Part shown: positions 6,913 through 14,627 of the stretch, piece by piece | How positions within the stretch are numbered: the first letter of the stretch is position 1 | Layout of the letters: each line of letters starts with the position of its first letter | Assembly: GCA_900546485.1 (NCBI GenBank) | Contig: URDK01000054.1 | Span: 1 to 18,858 of the forward strand | Length of the DNA: 18,858 bases | Direction: 5' to 3' | Origin: an uncultured Eubacteriales bacterium | GTDB taxonomy: Bacteria > Bacillota > Clostridia > Oscillospirales > Oscillospiraceae | Made by a program: the position numbers and the translations under genes | Notes under the pieces: generated by a model | Databases searched by the model: none | Seen by the model: only the letters and a program-made list of their open reading frames with translations | What the model was told of the DNA's origin: nothing

Positions 6913-6945
6913 AAATCCTATCTTTGCTAATTGGAATTTTCGGAC

Positions 6946-8340
6946 CTACCTGCCGCCCGGTGCCGCCGAGAGCAGCGCAGCCAGGGTGTTTGCCAGTTCC
7001 GGTGACTGCCGGAGCTGTTCCACCAGGGCCTCCAGATCGAGCGTCGCCGGTGCCGGTTCCTTCGGCTCCTCCGGGGGACGAACTGCGCGCAGGTTGGGAT
7101 TTGCGTAGAAGGCGCTCTCGAACTTCTGGGCGTTGATCTTGCGGTCCTCATCCAGGATATGCGCATACACGCTGGTGATCATGTCGATCTCCGCATGGCC
7201 CGTGTCACCCTGGGTGGCCTTCAGGTCGCCGTGGTTCAGTTTCAGCTTGTAGGTGGTGCTGGAATGACGGAGGGAATGAAAGACCACTCTGGGCAGCCCT
7301 GCCTTTTCCCGCAGCTTCTCAAACTCCTTCAGGATGATGCGGTCCTCGCAGGGGCGCCCATTGGGCAGCGCCACCACCAGGTCAAAATCCTGGTACTCGT
7401 CACCGAGAAATCCGCGAAGCTCATCCTGGGCGTTTTTCCATTCCCGCAGGATGTAGGCCAGCGTCTTGGGCAGCCATACCTTGCGGATACTGGAATCGGT
7501 CTTGGGCTTTTTCAAGATCACTCTTGTGCTGGTGTTGGGAAACAGCGGCGTAAAGATGTGGTAGACATCCTTCTGCCCCAGCATCTCAATGGCCCGCTTG
7601 GAGGCCCGCGCCAGCTCCTTGTCGATGAAAACATAGGCGTTGTCATCGGCAATATCCTCGTCGGAGATGTGGACGTTGTTCCAGGTCAGGCCCAGGATCT
7701 CACCCATGCGCAGAGAGCAGGCAAAGGACAGGTTCATCGCCACATAGAGCTTGCTGTCCGTACACTGATCCAAAGCGGTGCGGATCATATCGGCGGTCCA
7801 GATGTCCCGCTTCTTGTACTCCGTTTTGGGCAGGATCACATTTTCAAAGGGGTTCTTGGCGATCAGCTCCCACCGTACCGCCTGCTTGAAGGCGCAGCGC
7901 AGGAGTTTGATGATCTTCTCGATGGTGGCGTTGGTGACCAGATCCGTCTTTGCGTGATGGGTCCTGGTATTCACTGCCGGGGTTTTCTGCAGGGTCTGGA
8001 TGTACTTGTCCACCACCCGCGGCGTGACCTCCTGCACCTTCAAATCTCCAATGATGGGGTTGATGTAGTTGGAGATCAGCGAATTCTGGCTGTCGTACAT
8101 GGACACGCCCCACTTCTTTTCCCCATAGAGAGAAACAAAGTCCAAAAGAAATTCTGCGATGGTCTGGTTGCTGGGCGGAAGGAAGGTCCCCGTGAACTGC
8201 TGGTTCTCCACCTCCGCTTTGCGCTTCAATGCGTCCTGGTAAGAGGTGCGGGTCTCCCATTTCTGCCGGGTCTCACCGTTCTCGTCCGTATAGTTGTAGA
8301 CGATGGAATAATTCTTTTTCCGTTTGATAATCGATGCCAT
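6946..8340 (-). CDS. int: Tyrosine-type site-specific integrase
   Basis: Catalyses excision and integration of the element. An N-terminal arm-binding domain (about 1-60) begins with a Lys-rich, aromatic-rich segment, as in Tn916-type integrases. It is followed by a SAM-like core-binding domain (about 60-165) and the catalytic domain. The catalytic residues are visible: Arg211 in SLRMGE, His355 and Arg358 in HSLRH, His382 in TGH and the nucleophile Tyr392 in VYAHI. A lysine near 280 fits the beta-hairpin Lys. A C-terminal tail of about 45 residues rich in Pro, Glu and Leu is added. Length is 464 aa, slightly above the common 380-410. An AAAGGAAG site precedes the ATG. The gene is 20 bp downstream of the excisionase gene and reads towards tRNA-Arg. 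Confidence 0.95.
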   Translation of the reverse strand: MASIIKRKKNYSIVYNYTDENGETRQKWETRTSYQDALKRKAEVENQQFTGTFLPPSNQTIAEFLLDFVSLYGEKKWGVSMYDSQNSLISNYINPIIGDLKVQEVTPRVVDKYIQTLQKTPAVNTRTHHAKTDLVTNATIEKIIKLLRCAFKQAVRWELIAKNPFENVILPKTEYKKRDIWTADMIRTALDQCTDSKLYVAMNLSFACSLRMGEILGLTWNNVHISDEDIADDNAYVFIDKELARASKRAIEMLGQKDVYHIFTPLFPNTSTRVILKKPKTDSSIRKVWLPKTLAYILREWKNAQDELRGFLGDEYQDFDLVVALPNGRPCEDRIILKEFEKLREKAGLPRVVFHSLRHSSTTYKLKLNHGDLKATQGDTGHAEIDMITSVYAHILDEDRKINAQKFESAFYANPNLRAVRPPEEPKEPAPATLDLEALVEQLRQSPELANTLAALLSAAPGGR

Positions 8341-8360
8341 AGCGATACTTCCTTTCTAAG

Positions 8361-8567
8361 TCATAGGTCGAGCGACTCCAGCCACTCATCGAATGACCGC
8401 TTGGAAATCCGTATGGCGTTGCCAATTCGTACGATCTTGAAGTGTCCTTCCTTCACGAGAAGATAAGCGGATGTGCGGCCAATACCCAGGATCTGAGTAA
8501 TGTCCTCTACCGTATAGGTTCTACGTTCCGGGGACTCCTTCTTCGTACCGTTCCATGCTTGCGACAT
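8361..8567 (-). CDS. xis: Excisionase-like small HTH DNA-binding protein
   Basis: A 68-residue protein with a winged-HTH/MerR-like fold: YTVEDITQILGIGRTSAYLLVK is the helix-turn-helix and the wing follows, ending in SFDEWLESLDL. Such proteins next to an integrase act as directionality factors that favour excision, or as small regulators. The start has an AAAGGGGG site upstream. The stop lies 20 bp before the integrase start, so the two are probably co-transcribed. Confidence 0.82.
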   Translation of the reverse strand: MSQAWNGTKKESPERRTYTVEDITQILGIGRTSAYLLVKEGHFKIVRIGNAIRISKRSFDEWLESLDL

Positions 8568-9089
8568 GGCAGCCCCCTTTCTAAAACAAGAACGGCGCGT
8601 AGAAGGAAGGTCATAATTTGCCTATCCTCATTTTAACGCGCCATTCCGGGTTTGTCTGCTGCTAATCGAAAAGTTTACGAACTATCCATAAACTCAAAGC
8701 AACAGAATGATTGTAAAAAGAAAGAGGCAGAAAACGGACGGCTGCTGGCACAGCTCCACGGGAATTTCACCCCGGCCCATGCTGATGGGTGCGGCGCACG
8801 ATGCTTTGCGGGCGTCCAATGCGCGAGTCTCATTATCCTGCCTGCGTATCCTCGCCCACAGGCTGCCACACCTGTTTTACGATCCGGTTTTGTCGCTCAC
8901 CTGTTTAGCAGGGGTCCCGTCCTGCGGACTTGCAACAGGGTCTTGGCGCACCGGCCGACCGGCTCCACGCAGACAGATCGTATCCGTCTGCCTTATACTG
9001 CACCGGAGGCCTCCCGCCGGGCTTTCTTTGTCAAGGAGCTATACAGGGGCACCGCATGGAAAGGGGGACACGCAGCGCTCGGTCCTGGA
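8568..9089. other. Stretch without a convincing gene between xis and the HTH_16 gene
   Basis: About 520 bp. Open frames on both strands here lack ribosome sites, have implausible compositions and run into neighbouring genes antisense, so none is called. A notable inverted repeat, GCAGAC-a-GAT-cgt-ATC-c-GTCTGC, lies at 8969-8991. The stretch may hold the promoter and leader of the xis-int unit or an RNA; nothing firmer can be said. Confidence 0.5.
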
Positions 9090-9332
9090 TCAGTTCAGGT
9101 CAAAATCCAGGATGGAAATAATCAGCTTTGCTTCCAGCCGACCGCGCAGATCTTCGTCCACCTGGGGACGGGGATAGCCGTCAGGGCCATAGCTCGTCCG
9201 TGTAGACAGCGCGGCGATGTAGCCGGAGTAATGTCGGACTACCCGGCTCACCGCTTCAGGGTCTCCTCCGACAGCGGCAGCGATCACCGGGTAAGGGATC
9301 AGCGATGCCCGCGTGCACGCAGATTTAGTCAT
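9090..9332 (-). CDS. Helix-turn-helix protein of the conjugative-transposon HTH_16 type (Tn916 orf8-like)
   Basis: An 80-aa protein matching the small conserved family found beside the sigma-like gene in Tn916-type elements. The marks are YPVIAAAVGGDPEAVSRVVRHYSGYI in the first half and VDEDLRGRLEAKLIISILDF at the end (each conserved in pattern). In this family it is thought to act with the sigma-like factor in control of element transcription. ATG 9332 is preceded by GGGAGG at 8 nt. It overlaps the end of the sigma-like gene by 8 bp (ATGACTAA), so translation is coupled. Confidence 0.82.
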   Translation of the reverse strand: MTKSACTRASLIPYPVIAAAVGGDPEAVSRVVRHYSGYIAALSTRTSYGPDGYPRPQVDEDLRGRLEAKLIISILDFDLN

Positions 9333-9873
9333 CCGCTTCACCTCCCATCAGCTCCTTCAGCAGCCGATAGGCTTTATGCCTGCGGGTGTTGACCGTCCGG
9401 CGGGCCTTATCCATGTACTTGGCGATCTGTTCATCGGTCATCCGCAGGAACCAGTGCATCATAAAGATTTCCCGGTCCTCCTGGGACAGCCCCAGAAGCG
9501 CCTCGGCCAGCCGGTCATCCTCGATCAGGATCACAGCCCCTCCCACAGGGAAGGTCGTGTACTCCCACGAGTAGCGGTCATAAACCGCAAGCTGGGCCAT
9601 TTCGGCCTCGGACAGCTCCTCCAAAGACGCGAAACGCTTCTGGCGTCGGCTGATCTGGCGATAGCCGTTGCACGCCTCGCATTTCAGCACCTTCTTGCAG
9701 TAGCTGTCAAAGGCGTACTGCTTGTGCTCGTAGTGGCGGTCAGGTTTCAAGTTCTCACCTCCCTTCGTGCCGGGAGGCAGTTCTTTTCTTCCCCTTTCGC
9801 TCACTACTCGTTCACGAGTGGTCCGGTTTGGCCGGTTTTCGGGATCTATCTGAAAAAATTTTTTGCCGCTCAT
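9325..9873 (-). CDS. Sigma-70-family factor of conjugative elements (Tn916 orf7-like)
   Basis: A 182-aa protein whose C-terminal 55 residues form a sigma region 4 helix-turn-helix: LSQEDREIFMMHW, then MTDEQIAKYMDKARRTVNTRRHKAY. The middle contains KCEACNG and a Glu/Leu-rich helix. The N-terminal 45 residues are polar and Arg-rich, without recognisable sigma region 2. It probably activates element genes such as xis and int, as proposed for Tn916 orf7. ATG 9873 follows AAAGGAG at 7 nt. It is transcribed away from the XRE gene, sharing the repeat-rich intergenic region 9874-10239. Confidence 0.85.
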   Translation of the reverse strand: MSGKKFFQIDPENRPNRTTRERVVSERGRKELPPGTKGGENLKPDRHYEHKQYAFDSYCKKVLKCEACNGYRQISRRQKRFASLEELSEAEMAQLAVYDRYSWEYTTFPVGGAVILIEDDRLAEALLGLSQEDREIFMMHWFLRMTDEQIAKYMDKARRTVNTRRHKAYRLLKELMGGEADD

Positions 9874-9990
9874 ACTTGGCTCCTTTCGTTTCGTTCGGGT
9901 TGATAGGCCGGAACGAAACGGGGCGGGGAGCGGCAGCCCACGCCCAGGCACTCAAAGAGACGGGGTTTGCGAAATATGAGCCACAGTATA

Positions 9991-10032
9991 TAAAAAGCGA
10001 GCCACGACTCACTTTCATGAGCGTGGCTCGCT
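9991..10032 (-). terminator. Strong hairpin with T-run in the sigma/XRE intergenic region
   Basis: A perfect 11-bp inverted repeat, AGCGAGCCACG at 9996-10006 and its complement at 10022-10032, extends inward by CTCA/TGAG with one bulged A. On the minus strand it is followed by TTTTTATA, so it looks like a terminator or attenuator in the leader of the sigma-like gene, about 120 bp before its start. The loop carries ACTCACTTT-CATGAG, a motif that recurs at 10165-10180. Confidence 0.6.
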
Positions 10033-10155
10033 GTTGCGTTATTGGTATATTTTTCGTAGTGGCATGGGCGTCCGCCGTACAAACGGTAAACCCCGCCTTA
10101 TTTTGACCTCCTTTGTGTTGGCACTCTCATCCATATCTCCCTTTACTCCGAAATA

Positions 10156-10181
10156 TGAGTTATAACTCACTTTACATGAGT
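10156..10181. promoter_or_regulatory. Candidate operator of the element regulator
   Basis: TGAGTTATAACTCA at 10156-10169 is a perfect 14-bp palindrome. It is followed after six bases by another half-site, ATGAGT, at 10176-10181, and a further ATGAG lies at 10197-10201. Half-sites of the same kind occur in the hairpin at 9996-10032 and as ATGAG at 9976-9980. The cluster lies just before the XRE gene and overlaps its proposed -35. The XRE protein is the obvious candidate ligand. Confidence 0.6.
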
Positions 10182-10199
10182 TCTATGGTTATTTATATG
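10171..10199 (+). promoter_or_regulatory. Probable promoter of the XRE regulator
   Basis: TTTACA at 10171-10176, then a 17-bp spacer, then TATATG at 10194-10199. The -35 lies between palindromic half-sites, consistent with self-repression. The start codon follows 40 bp after the -10. Confidence 0.5.
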
Positions 10200-10239
10200 A
10201 GCGGAAGCACACCCTACAATGATGTAGAGGTGATGTGCA

Positions 10240-10569
10240 GTGAACAATCCGCTGGATCTATTTGCATGGAAGGTGCGGTCAGAACGGAAGCGGCAGCATC
10301 TGACGCAGAAGCAGTTGGCTGAACGCCTCGGTATGAACCCCCGCACGATCATAGATTTGGAGACCTGCCAGAGTAATCCGAAATTTGAAACGGTGGTCCT
10401 TGTCGCCAAAGAATTGAATATCAGCGTGGACGCCGCCATCTTCCCGGAAATGGTAAATCAGACAGTCTCGAAAACAGTCGTGGACTTCTTTGCCGGGAAA
10501 AGCGAAGCAGAGATTGAAAAATTTATCGCGCTCTGCAAACAGGCGGAAGCCTTCCAGAAAGACGAGTAA
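10240..10569 (+). CDS. XRE/Cro-CI-type transcriptional regulator
   Basis: Residues 8-63 form a Cro/CI-type helix-turn-helix: WKVRSERKRQHLTQKQLAERLG is helix 1-2 and MNPRTIIDLETCQSNP the recognition helix and turn. The remaining 45 residues, ending in a Glu/Lys-rich helix, may mediate oligomerisation. It occupies the divergent regulator position that orf9 has in Tn916 as I recall it, so it probably represses the element's excision or transfer genes. The start is GTG 10240 after an AGAGGTGATG ribosome site. The palindromes just upstream suggest self-regulation. Its stop codon lies inside the following terminator stem. Confidence 0.85.
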   Translation: MNNPLDLFAWKVRSERKRQHLTQKQLAERLGMNPRTIIDLETCQSNPKFETVVLVAKELNISVDAAIFPEMVNQTVSKTVVDFFAGKSEAEIEKFIALCKQAEAFQKDE

Positions 10570-10602
10570 CGCGGTCGGGTTCGATGTGCCCGGCCGCGTT
10601 AC
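10566..10602. terminator. Convergent hairpin between the XRE and DtxR-family genes
   Basis: A 14-bp stem with one G-T pair (10566-10579 with 10589-10602) and a 9-nt loop. It includes the stop codon of the XRE gene. T-runs on both sides are short, so it is a strong structure but only a moderate terminator. It divides the element backbone from the convergent cargo unit. Confidence 0.6.
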
Positions 10603-10630
10603 TGTTTCACCCGTTTGCTATGCGGGCAGA

Positions 10631-11002
10631 TTATTCATTTTTTGTTTTATAGGCATCGCGCAGATGCTCGAAGGACTCCTGGCTGATGACGTGCTCCATT
10701 CGGCAGGCGTCCCGCTCCGCCGTTTCCGGGTCTACGCCGGCTTCAATCAGCCGGTCGGTGAAAAAGCGGTGCTTTTCGTAGATCTGCTCCGCCACTTCCC
10801 GCCCCACATCGGTCAGATGCAGGAAATAGTCGCTGTCCATCGTCAGGAAGCCCCCGTCCCGCAGGGTCACCACCGCATGGCACACGCTGGGCTTTGTGAC
10901 CTCCAGGTGCCGGGCGACATCCACGGAGCGCACCATGCCCATCTTCTTATGGAGAACAAGGATAGCCTCCAGATAGTCCTCCCCGGACGCATGAAGTTTC
11001 AT
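10631..11002 (-). CDS. DtxR/MntR-family metal-dependent transcriptional regulator
   Basis: A 123-aa repressor of the DtxR family, lacking the C-terminal SH3-like domain. The N-terminal winged helix (about 1-60) starts with GEDYLEAI; the metal-binding/dimer domain follows. Likely metal ligands by alignment from memory are Asp9, His78, Cys100, Glu103 and His104. The motif CRMEHVIS (100-107) has the Cys-x-x-Glu-His of iron-type DtxR/IdeR, while Asp9 sits where manganese-type MntR has Asp8 and DtxR has Met10. Metal choice is therefore unsure, with iron or manganese favoured. ATG 11002 has an AAGGAGG site; the frame extends further upstream without one. It is the last gene of the transporter unit, 20 bp after the ABC gene. 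Its composition is clearly richer in GC than that of the transporters. Confidence 0.88.
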   Translation of the reverse strand: MKLHASGEDYLEAILVLHKKMGMVRSVDVARHLEVTKPSVCHAVVTLRDGGFLTMDSDYFLHLTDVGREVAEQIYEKHRFFTDRLIEAGVDPETAERDACRMEHVISQESFEHLRDAYKTKNE

Positions 11003-11022
11003 CAGTACCTCCTTATTACGAA

Positions 11023-12771
11023 TTAAACGCTTAACTTCCAATTTGCAGAAGCTGTCTGCAAATCGACCAGTCTACGATATAGGCCATTTTCTTTCATAAG
11101 TTCTTCGTGAGTTCCGTTTTCGGCTACAATACCATCTGACAATACAACGATGTTATCAGCAGACTCCACCGTCCTCATTCTGTGAGCGATTATAAGAACC
11201 GTCTTGCCTTTTACCAGCCTGGATATTGCGTTTTGAATTTCAGTTTCGTTATCTACATCAAGAGAAGCAGTAGCTTCATCCAGAAGAATAACAGGAGCGT
11301 CTTTCAAAAGAGCGCGTGCGATAGAAAGGCGCTGGCACTCACCGCCAGATAGTGTTGAACCATTTTCTCCGATTACCGTCTGATAGCCGTCCGGCAATTT
11401 TGAAATAAATTCATCACACTGCGCTGCTTTAGCTGCGGCAACCACTTCCTCGTCCGTTGCGTCCTTTTTACCGACACGAATATTTTCCATGATGGTGTTA
11501 TTAAACAGCACAACATCTTGAAAAACGATAGAAAAGTTTTTCATCAACATGGTTGAATTTAGCGGAGCAATATCGGTTCCGCCCAACAGTATTCTTCCTC
11601 CGTCCAGAGGATAAAATTTGGCTGCCAGTTTTGCGACTGTACTTTTGCCGCCGCCGGACGGGCCAACCAATGCTGTGACCTGTCCCTGTTTTGCAGTAAA
11701 CGAAACATCCCTCAGTACCGGTTTGCCCTTTTCGTAAGAAAACTGGACATGATCGAATGTAATATCGTACCCGTTTGTATGGATATTCTTCTCGCCGGTT
11801 TCTTCCGGGTATTCCTCTATTTCTTTCAAGCGGTTTACCTGAAGCTGTACAGAAAACAGCTCCGCCATATTTGACATCGCCCCGGAAAGTGGATCGTAGA
11901 GGCGTGAGGCAGCAATCAAAAACAGGATATAGGTAAACAGAGAGGTATCTCCACTTACCACAAGACTATTACCTACTACAATCACCGTTGCCAAACCGAG
12001 CCGTAAAAACATCTGGCCGGTTGTCAGCAGACTTGCCGTTGTCATTTCGGATGAAATCTGTGCTTTTTCCGCAGCATCCATCTTTGCGTCCAATTTGCGA
12101 AGATAATCTTCTTCCTGATTGCAAGCCTTTATATCCTGTACGGTTTCCAAGCACTCCTGAATGCCTTCTGCAAGCTCCAGTCTTGCGTTCATGTGCTTTT
12201 TGCTGAGTTTTTCCTGCCATTTCCGTGACAGAATAACGATTGCAAATGAAATCGGGGCTACCCAGAGAAGAGCCAGGCCCATTTGCCAGTTGAAAATCAG
12301 CAAACCGATACAAACAATCCCCGTAGAGATAACTGCTCCAAAGAATTGCGGAACCGTATGGGAAAATGCGTGCTCAAAGTTTGCACAGTCTCCCATAATA
12401 GTGCTTGTCAGGTCAGCAAGATCACGCTGGTGGAAGAAGGTCAGCGGAAGGGTGCGCAATTTTTCCGCAAGACCGATACGCCTCCTTGCGCTTTCGTCAT
12501 ACGTTCCGAGATATGCTGCGGTGTACTGGCAATAATGAAAAATAAAAACAACAGCTAAAATCACAATTCCAATCACAGTGTAAACGGCGGCACTGATCTC
12601 TGGCGCACTCGCTCCCAAAACAGGCGCAAGAAGCTGATTGAGGACGATAGCCAGAAGAATAACAGGAAACATAAGGCTGATATTGGCCAGCACCGAATAA
12701 ACGATCCCTTTTATCAGGTCTTTTGCACCCTGATCGCTTAACGCATACTTCTTTTTTAACGCCTTAATCAT
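11023..12771 (-). CDS. ABC half-transporter, exporter fold, permease-ATPase (YbtQ-like)
   Basis: A fused membrane-ATPase half-transporter of 582 aa. Residues 15-310 hold about six membrane helices. The ATPase domain follows with Walker A GPSGGGKST (370-378), signature LSGGE (474-478), Walker B ILLDEAT (495-501) and switch His530. The D-loop is canonical (SLD). It should pair with the neighbouring half-transporter as a heterodimer. The family includes siderophore importers YbtPQ and IrtAB as well as drug exporters, so direction of transport comes from context only. ATG 12771 is 9 nt after the AGGAGG site and overlaps the upstream ABC gene by 8 bp. An earlier ATG at 12780 directly abuts the ribosome site and is less likely. 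Confidence 0.87.
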   Translation of the reverse strand: MIKALKKKYALSDQGAKDLIKGIVYSVLANISLMFPVILLAIVLNQLLAPVLGASAPEISAAVYTVIGIVILAVVFIFHYCQYTAAYLGTYDESARRRIGLAEKLRTLPLTFFHQRDLADLTSTIMGDCANFEHAFSHTVPQFFGAVISTGIVCIGLLIFNWQMGLALLWVAPISFAIVILSRKWQEKLSKKHMNARLELAEGIQECLETVQDIKACNQEEDYLRKLDAKMDAAEKAQISSEMTTASLLTTGQMFLRLGLATVIVVGNSLVVSGDTSLFTYILFLIAASRLYDPLSGAMSNMAELFSVQLQVNRLKEIEEYPEETGEKNIHTNGYDITFDHVQFSYEKGKPVLRDVSFTAKQGQVTALVGPSGGGKSTVAKLAAKFYPLDGGRILLGGTDIAPLNSTMLMKNFSIVFQDVVLFNNTIMENIRVGKKDATDEEVVAAAKAAQCDEFISKLPDGYQTVIGENGSTLSGGECQRLSIARALLKDAPVILLDEATASLDVDNETEIQNAISRLVKGKTVLIIAHRMRTVESADNIVVLSDGIVAENGTHEELMKENGLYRRLVDLQTASANWKLSV

Positions 12772-14572
12772 GCTGCTCATCCTCCTTTCCGACCTTCCAG
12801 GCAATCGAGGTTTGGTAATCCTTCCACATAGAAGAATAAATACCATTTAAGGCTACCAATTCTTCATGCGTACCTCTTTCTGCAATCTGCCCCTCCTTGA
12901 ACACCAGGATAAGGTCTGCGTCTTGTATCGTAGAGAGCCGGTGGGCAATCATCAGAACCGTTTTGTTTTGGGTCAGCCGCTCAAAAGCGAGCTGTATCTG
13001 ATGTTCATTTTCGGCATCTGCAAATGCTGTGGCTTCATCCAGTACAATAATAGGGGCGTCTTTTAAGATTGCCCTTGCAAGAGCAATCCTTTGATTTTCG
13101 CCTCCTGAGAGATATGTGCCTCCTGTTCCAACGAGCGTATCAAGCCCATCCGGGAGCCGGTCAATAATGTCCTTGCATTGTGCTTCATCGGCTGCTTTCA
13201 GGACTTCTTCTCTGGTCGCGTCCGGGCGGGCCGCCTTAATATTATTCAGCAAGGTGTCCTTGAACAAACGGGTATTCTGAAATACGAAAGCAACTCTTTT
13301 CATCAGTTCCTGCTTCTCGATATTGCGTACATCCACGCCGCCAATCGTAACAGAACCTGATTGAACATCATAAAATCGGGGAATGAGGCTTGCCGCTGTA
13401 CTTTTACCACTGCCAGAGGCACCAACGAGCGCCACTGTTTTTCCTGTCGGAACCTCAAAGCTGATATGGTCTAAGGCCTTCTCTTTGGCACCTGGATAGG
13501 CGAAGGAAACATCCGAAAACACAATCGAAGCGTCTGCCAGGATCAGGGGCTGTTCCGGCTCCTTCAATGGCTGTTCCTGCAAAATTTCATCCACCCGGTT
13601 GACTGCGCTTTTAGCCGCCATAAGCTGCTCGCTGGCAAACATGATACGGTTCATCATAGTTGCACAGACCGGAGTAAACAAACTGTAAAACAGAAAATCC
13701 ATCACAACATTTTCATAAGCCGCCTGGCCGCTGACCCCGGACAAAATAAACATGGCGACTGGAATAAGTAAAACAAATGTGCCGTTCAGTGTTACTGTAA
13801 ATCCAGTAAGAGGAATACGGCATTTTAAGGCATACCCGGAAGCAAATTTTTCGTATTCTTCTATTGCAGCGTGAAAATTTTTGAAGGAATAAATAGTCTG
13901 CTGAAATACTTTTACAACAGGAATACCGCGAATATATTCCACAGCTTCTTTATTCATCGTTTCCAGTGCAGTCATATACTTGCCCATAAACTGCGCATTA
14001 TCTCCGCCCATCATCTGTTTTAGAAAGATGACACTGATTCCCATAGGTATCAGGCAGCAAATTCCCAGCCGCCAGTCAAAAAGGAAAATCAAAATAATGA
14101 CGGCGACCGGCATAACTGCGGCTCCGGTCAGATCGGGAAGCTGATGGGCCAGAAATCCTTCTGTAAGGCCTGCATTATCATCAATGATTTTTCTGAGCCG
14201 TCCGCTTGCATTTTGGCTGAAATACCCCAACGGCAGCGTCACGATATGATGGATTGCAGATTTTCTCATATTGGTGGCTGTACGAAACGCCGCCAGATGA
14301 GTACAGTTCAGGGCGATAAAATAAATTAAAATGCTTGCTGCCGCAAACACAACCGCCATCCACGCATAATGGGTGCTTTCCGTTGCAAGAGATATATCCC
14401 CGGCGGCAAACGCCTGGATTAAATCACGGATAACAAGCCAAATACAAACAAAAGGCAGCATAGATAAAATGGTACTAATCCCGGAGAGGACACATCCCAA
14501 AACGGTCAAAGCATGGAATTTCCCTGCATATCCGAACATTCTGGACAGCTCTCCATTTTTTTGCTTCTCCAT
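12764..14572 (-). CDS. ABC half-transporter, exporter fold, permease-ATPase (YbtP-like)
   Basis: A half-transporter of 602 aa. Six membrane helices lie within residues 20-320. The ATPase has Walker A GASGSGKST (384-392), signature LSGGE (488-492), Walker B IVLDEAT (509-515) and switch His544. The D-loop reads AFAD rather than the usual SLD, so the two partners are not identical in their ATP sites. There is no siderophore-reductase domain such as that fused to IrtA. With the next gene it forms a heterodimer. Linkage to an ECF S-T-A set, an AraC activator and a DtxR repressor favours uptake of a metal chelate. The start at ATG 14572 has an AAAGGAG site. It opens a separate transcription unit with its own promoter and operator at 14594-14690. 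Confidence 0.88.
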   Translation of the reverse strand: MEKQKNGELSRMFGYAGKFHALTVLGCVLSGISTILSMLPFVCIWLVIRDLIQAFAAGDISLATESTHYAWMAVVFAAASILIYFIALNCTHLAAFRTATNMRKSAIHHIVTLPLGYFSQNASGRLRKIIDDNAGLTEGFLAHQLPDLTGAAVMPVAVIILIFLFDWRLGICCLIPMGISVIFLKQMMGGDNAQFMGKYMTALETMNKEAVEYIRGIPVVKVFQQTIYSFKNFHAAIEEYEKFASGYALKCRIPLTGFTVTLNGTFVLLIPVAMFILSGVSGQAAYENVVMDFLFYSLFTPVCATMMNRIMFASEQLMAAKSAVNRVDEILQEQPLKEPEQPLILADASIVFSDVSFAYPGAKEKALDHISFEVPTGKTVALVGASGSGKSTAASLIPRFYDVQSGSVTIGGVDVRNIEKQELMKRVAFVFQNTRLFKDTLLNNIKAARPDATREEVLKAADEAQCKDIIDRLPDGLDTLVGTGGTYLSGGENQRIALARAILKDAPIIVLDEATAFADAENEHQIQLAFERLTQNKTVLMIAHRLSTIQDADLILVFKEGQIAERGTHEELVALNGIYSSMWKDYQTSIAWKVGKEDEQHD

Positions 14573-14593
14573 AAGCAAGGCTCCTTTCGTAGT

Positions 14594-14627
14594 AATAGAC
14601 GGGTTAGTAACTTCTAACCCGTCTATT
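14594..14627. promoter_or_regulatory. Perfect inverted-repeat operator upstream of the ABC pair
   Basis: A perfect 14-bp inverted repeat, AATAGACGGGTTAG at 14594-14607 and its complement at 14614-14627, around a 6-bp centre. It contains the core GTTAG-N6-CTAAC seen also at 17491-17506 and, with one change, at 18654-18669. It starts immediately after the -10 hexamer, covers the expected transcription start and ends 21 bp before the ATG. No T-run follows, so it is an operator rather than a terminator. The likely ligand is the DtxR-family repressor of this unit. Confidence 0.75.

Noticed and set aside
7159..8466. Plus-strand open frame of 435 codons
   Set aside because: It lies antisense to the integrase and excisionase genes, which have all catalytic motifs and ribosome sites. 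The antisense product is low in recognisable motifs and results from codon bias.
8652..9392. Plus-strand open frame of 246 codons across the gap and antisense to the HTH_16 and sigma-like genes
   Set aside because: No ribosome site, composition unlike a protein (many Arg, Pro, Cys, Gly), and it runs through two well-supported genes on the other strand.
14594..14627. Terminator after the EcfA gene
   Set aside because: The perfect inverted repeat has no T-run on either strand and recurs in part at two other gene starts, which fits an operator.
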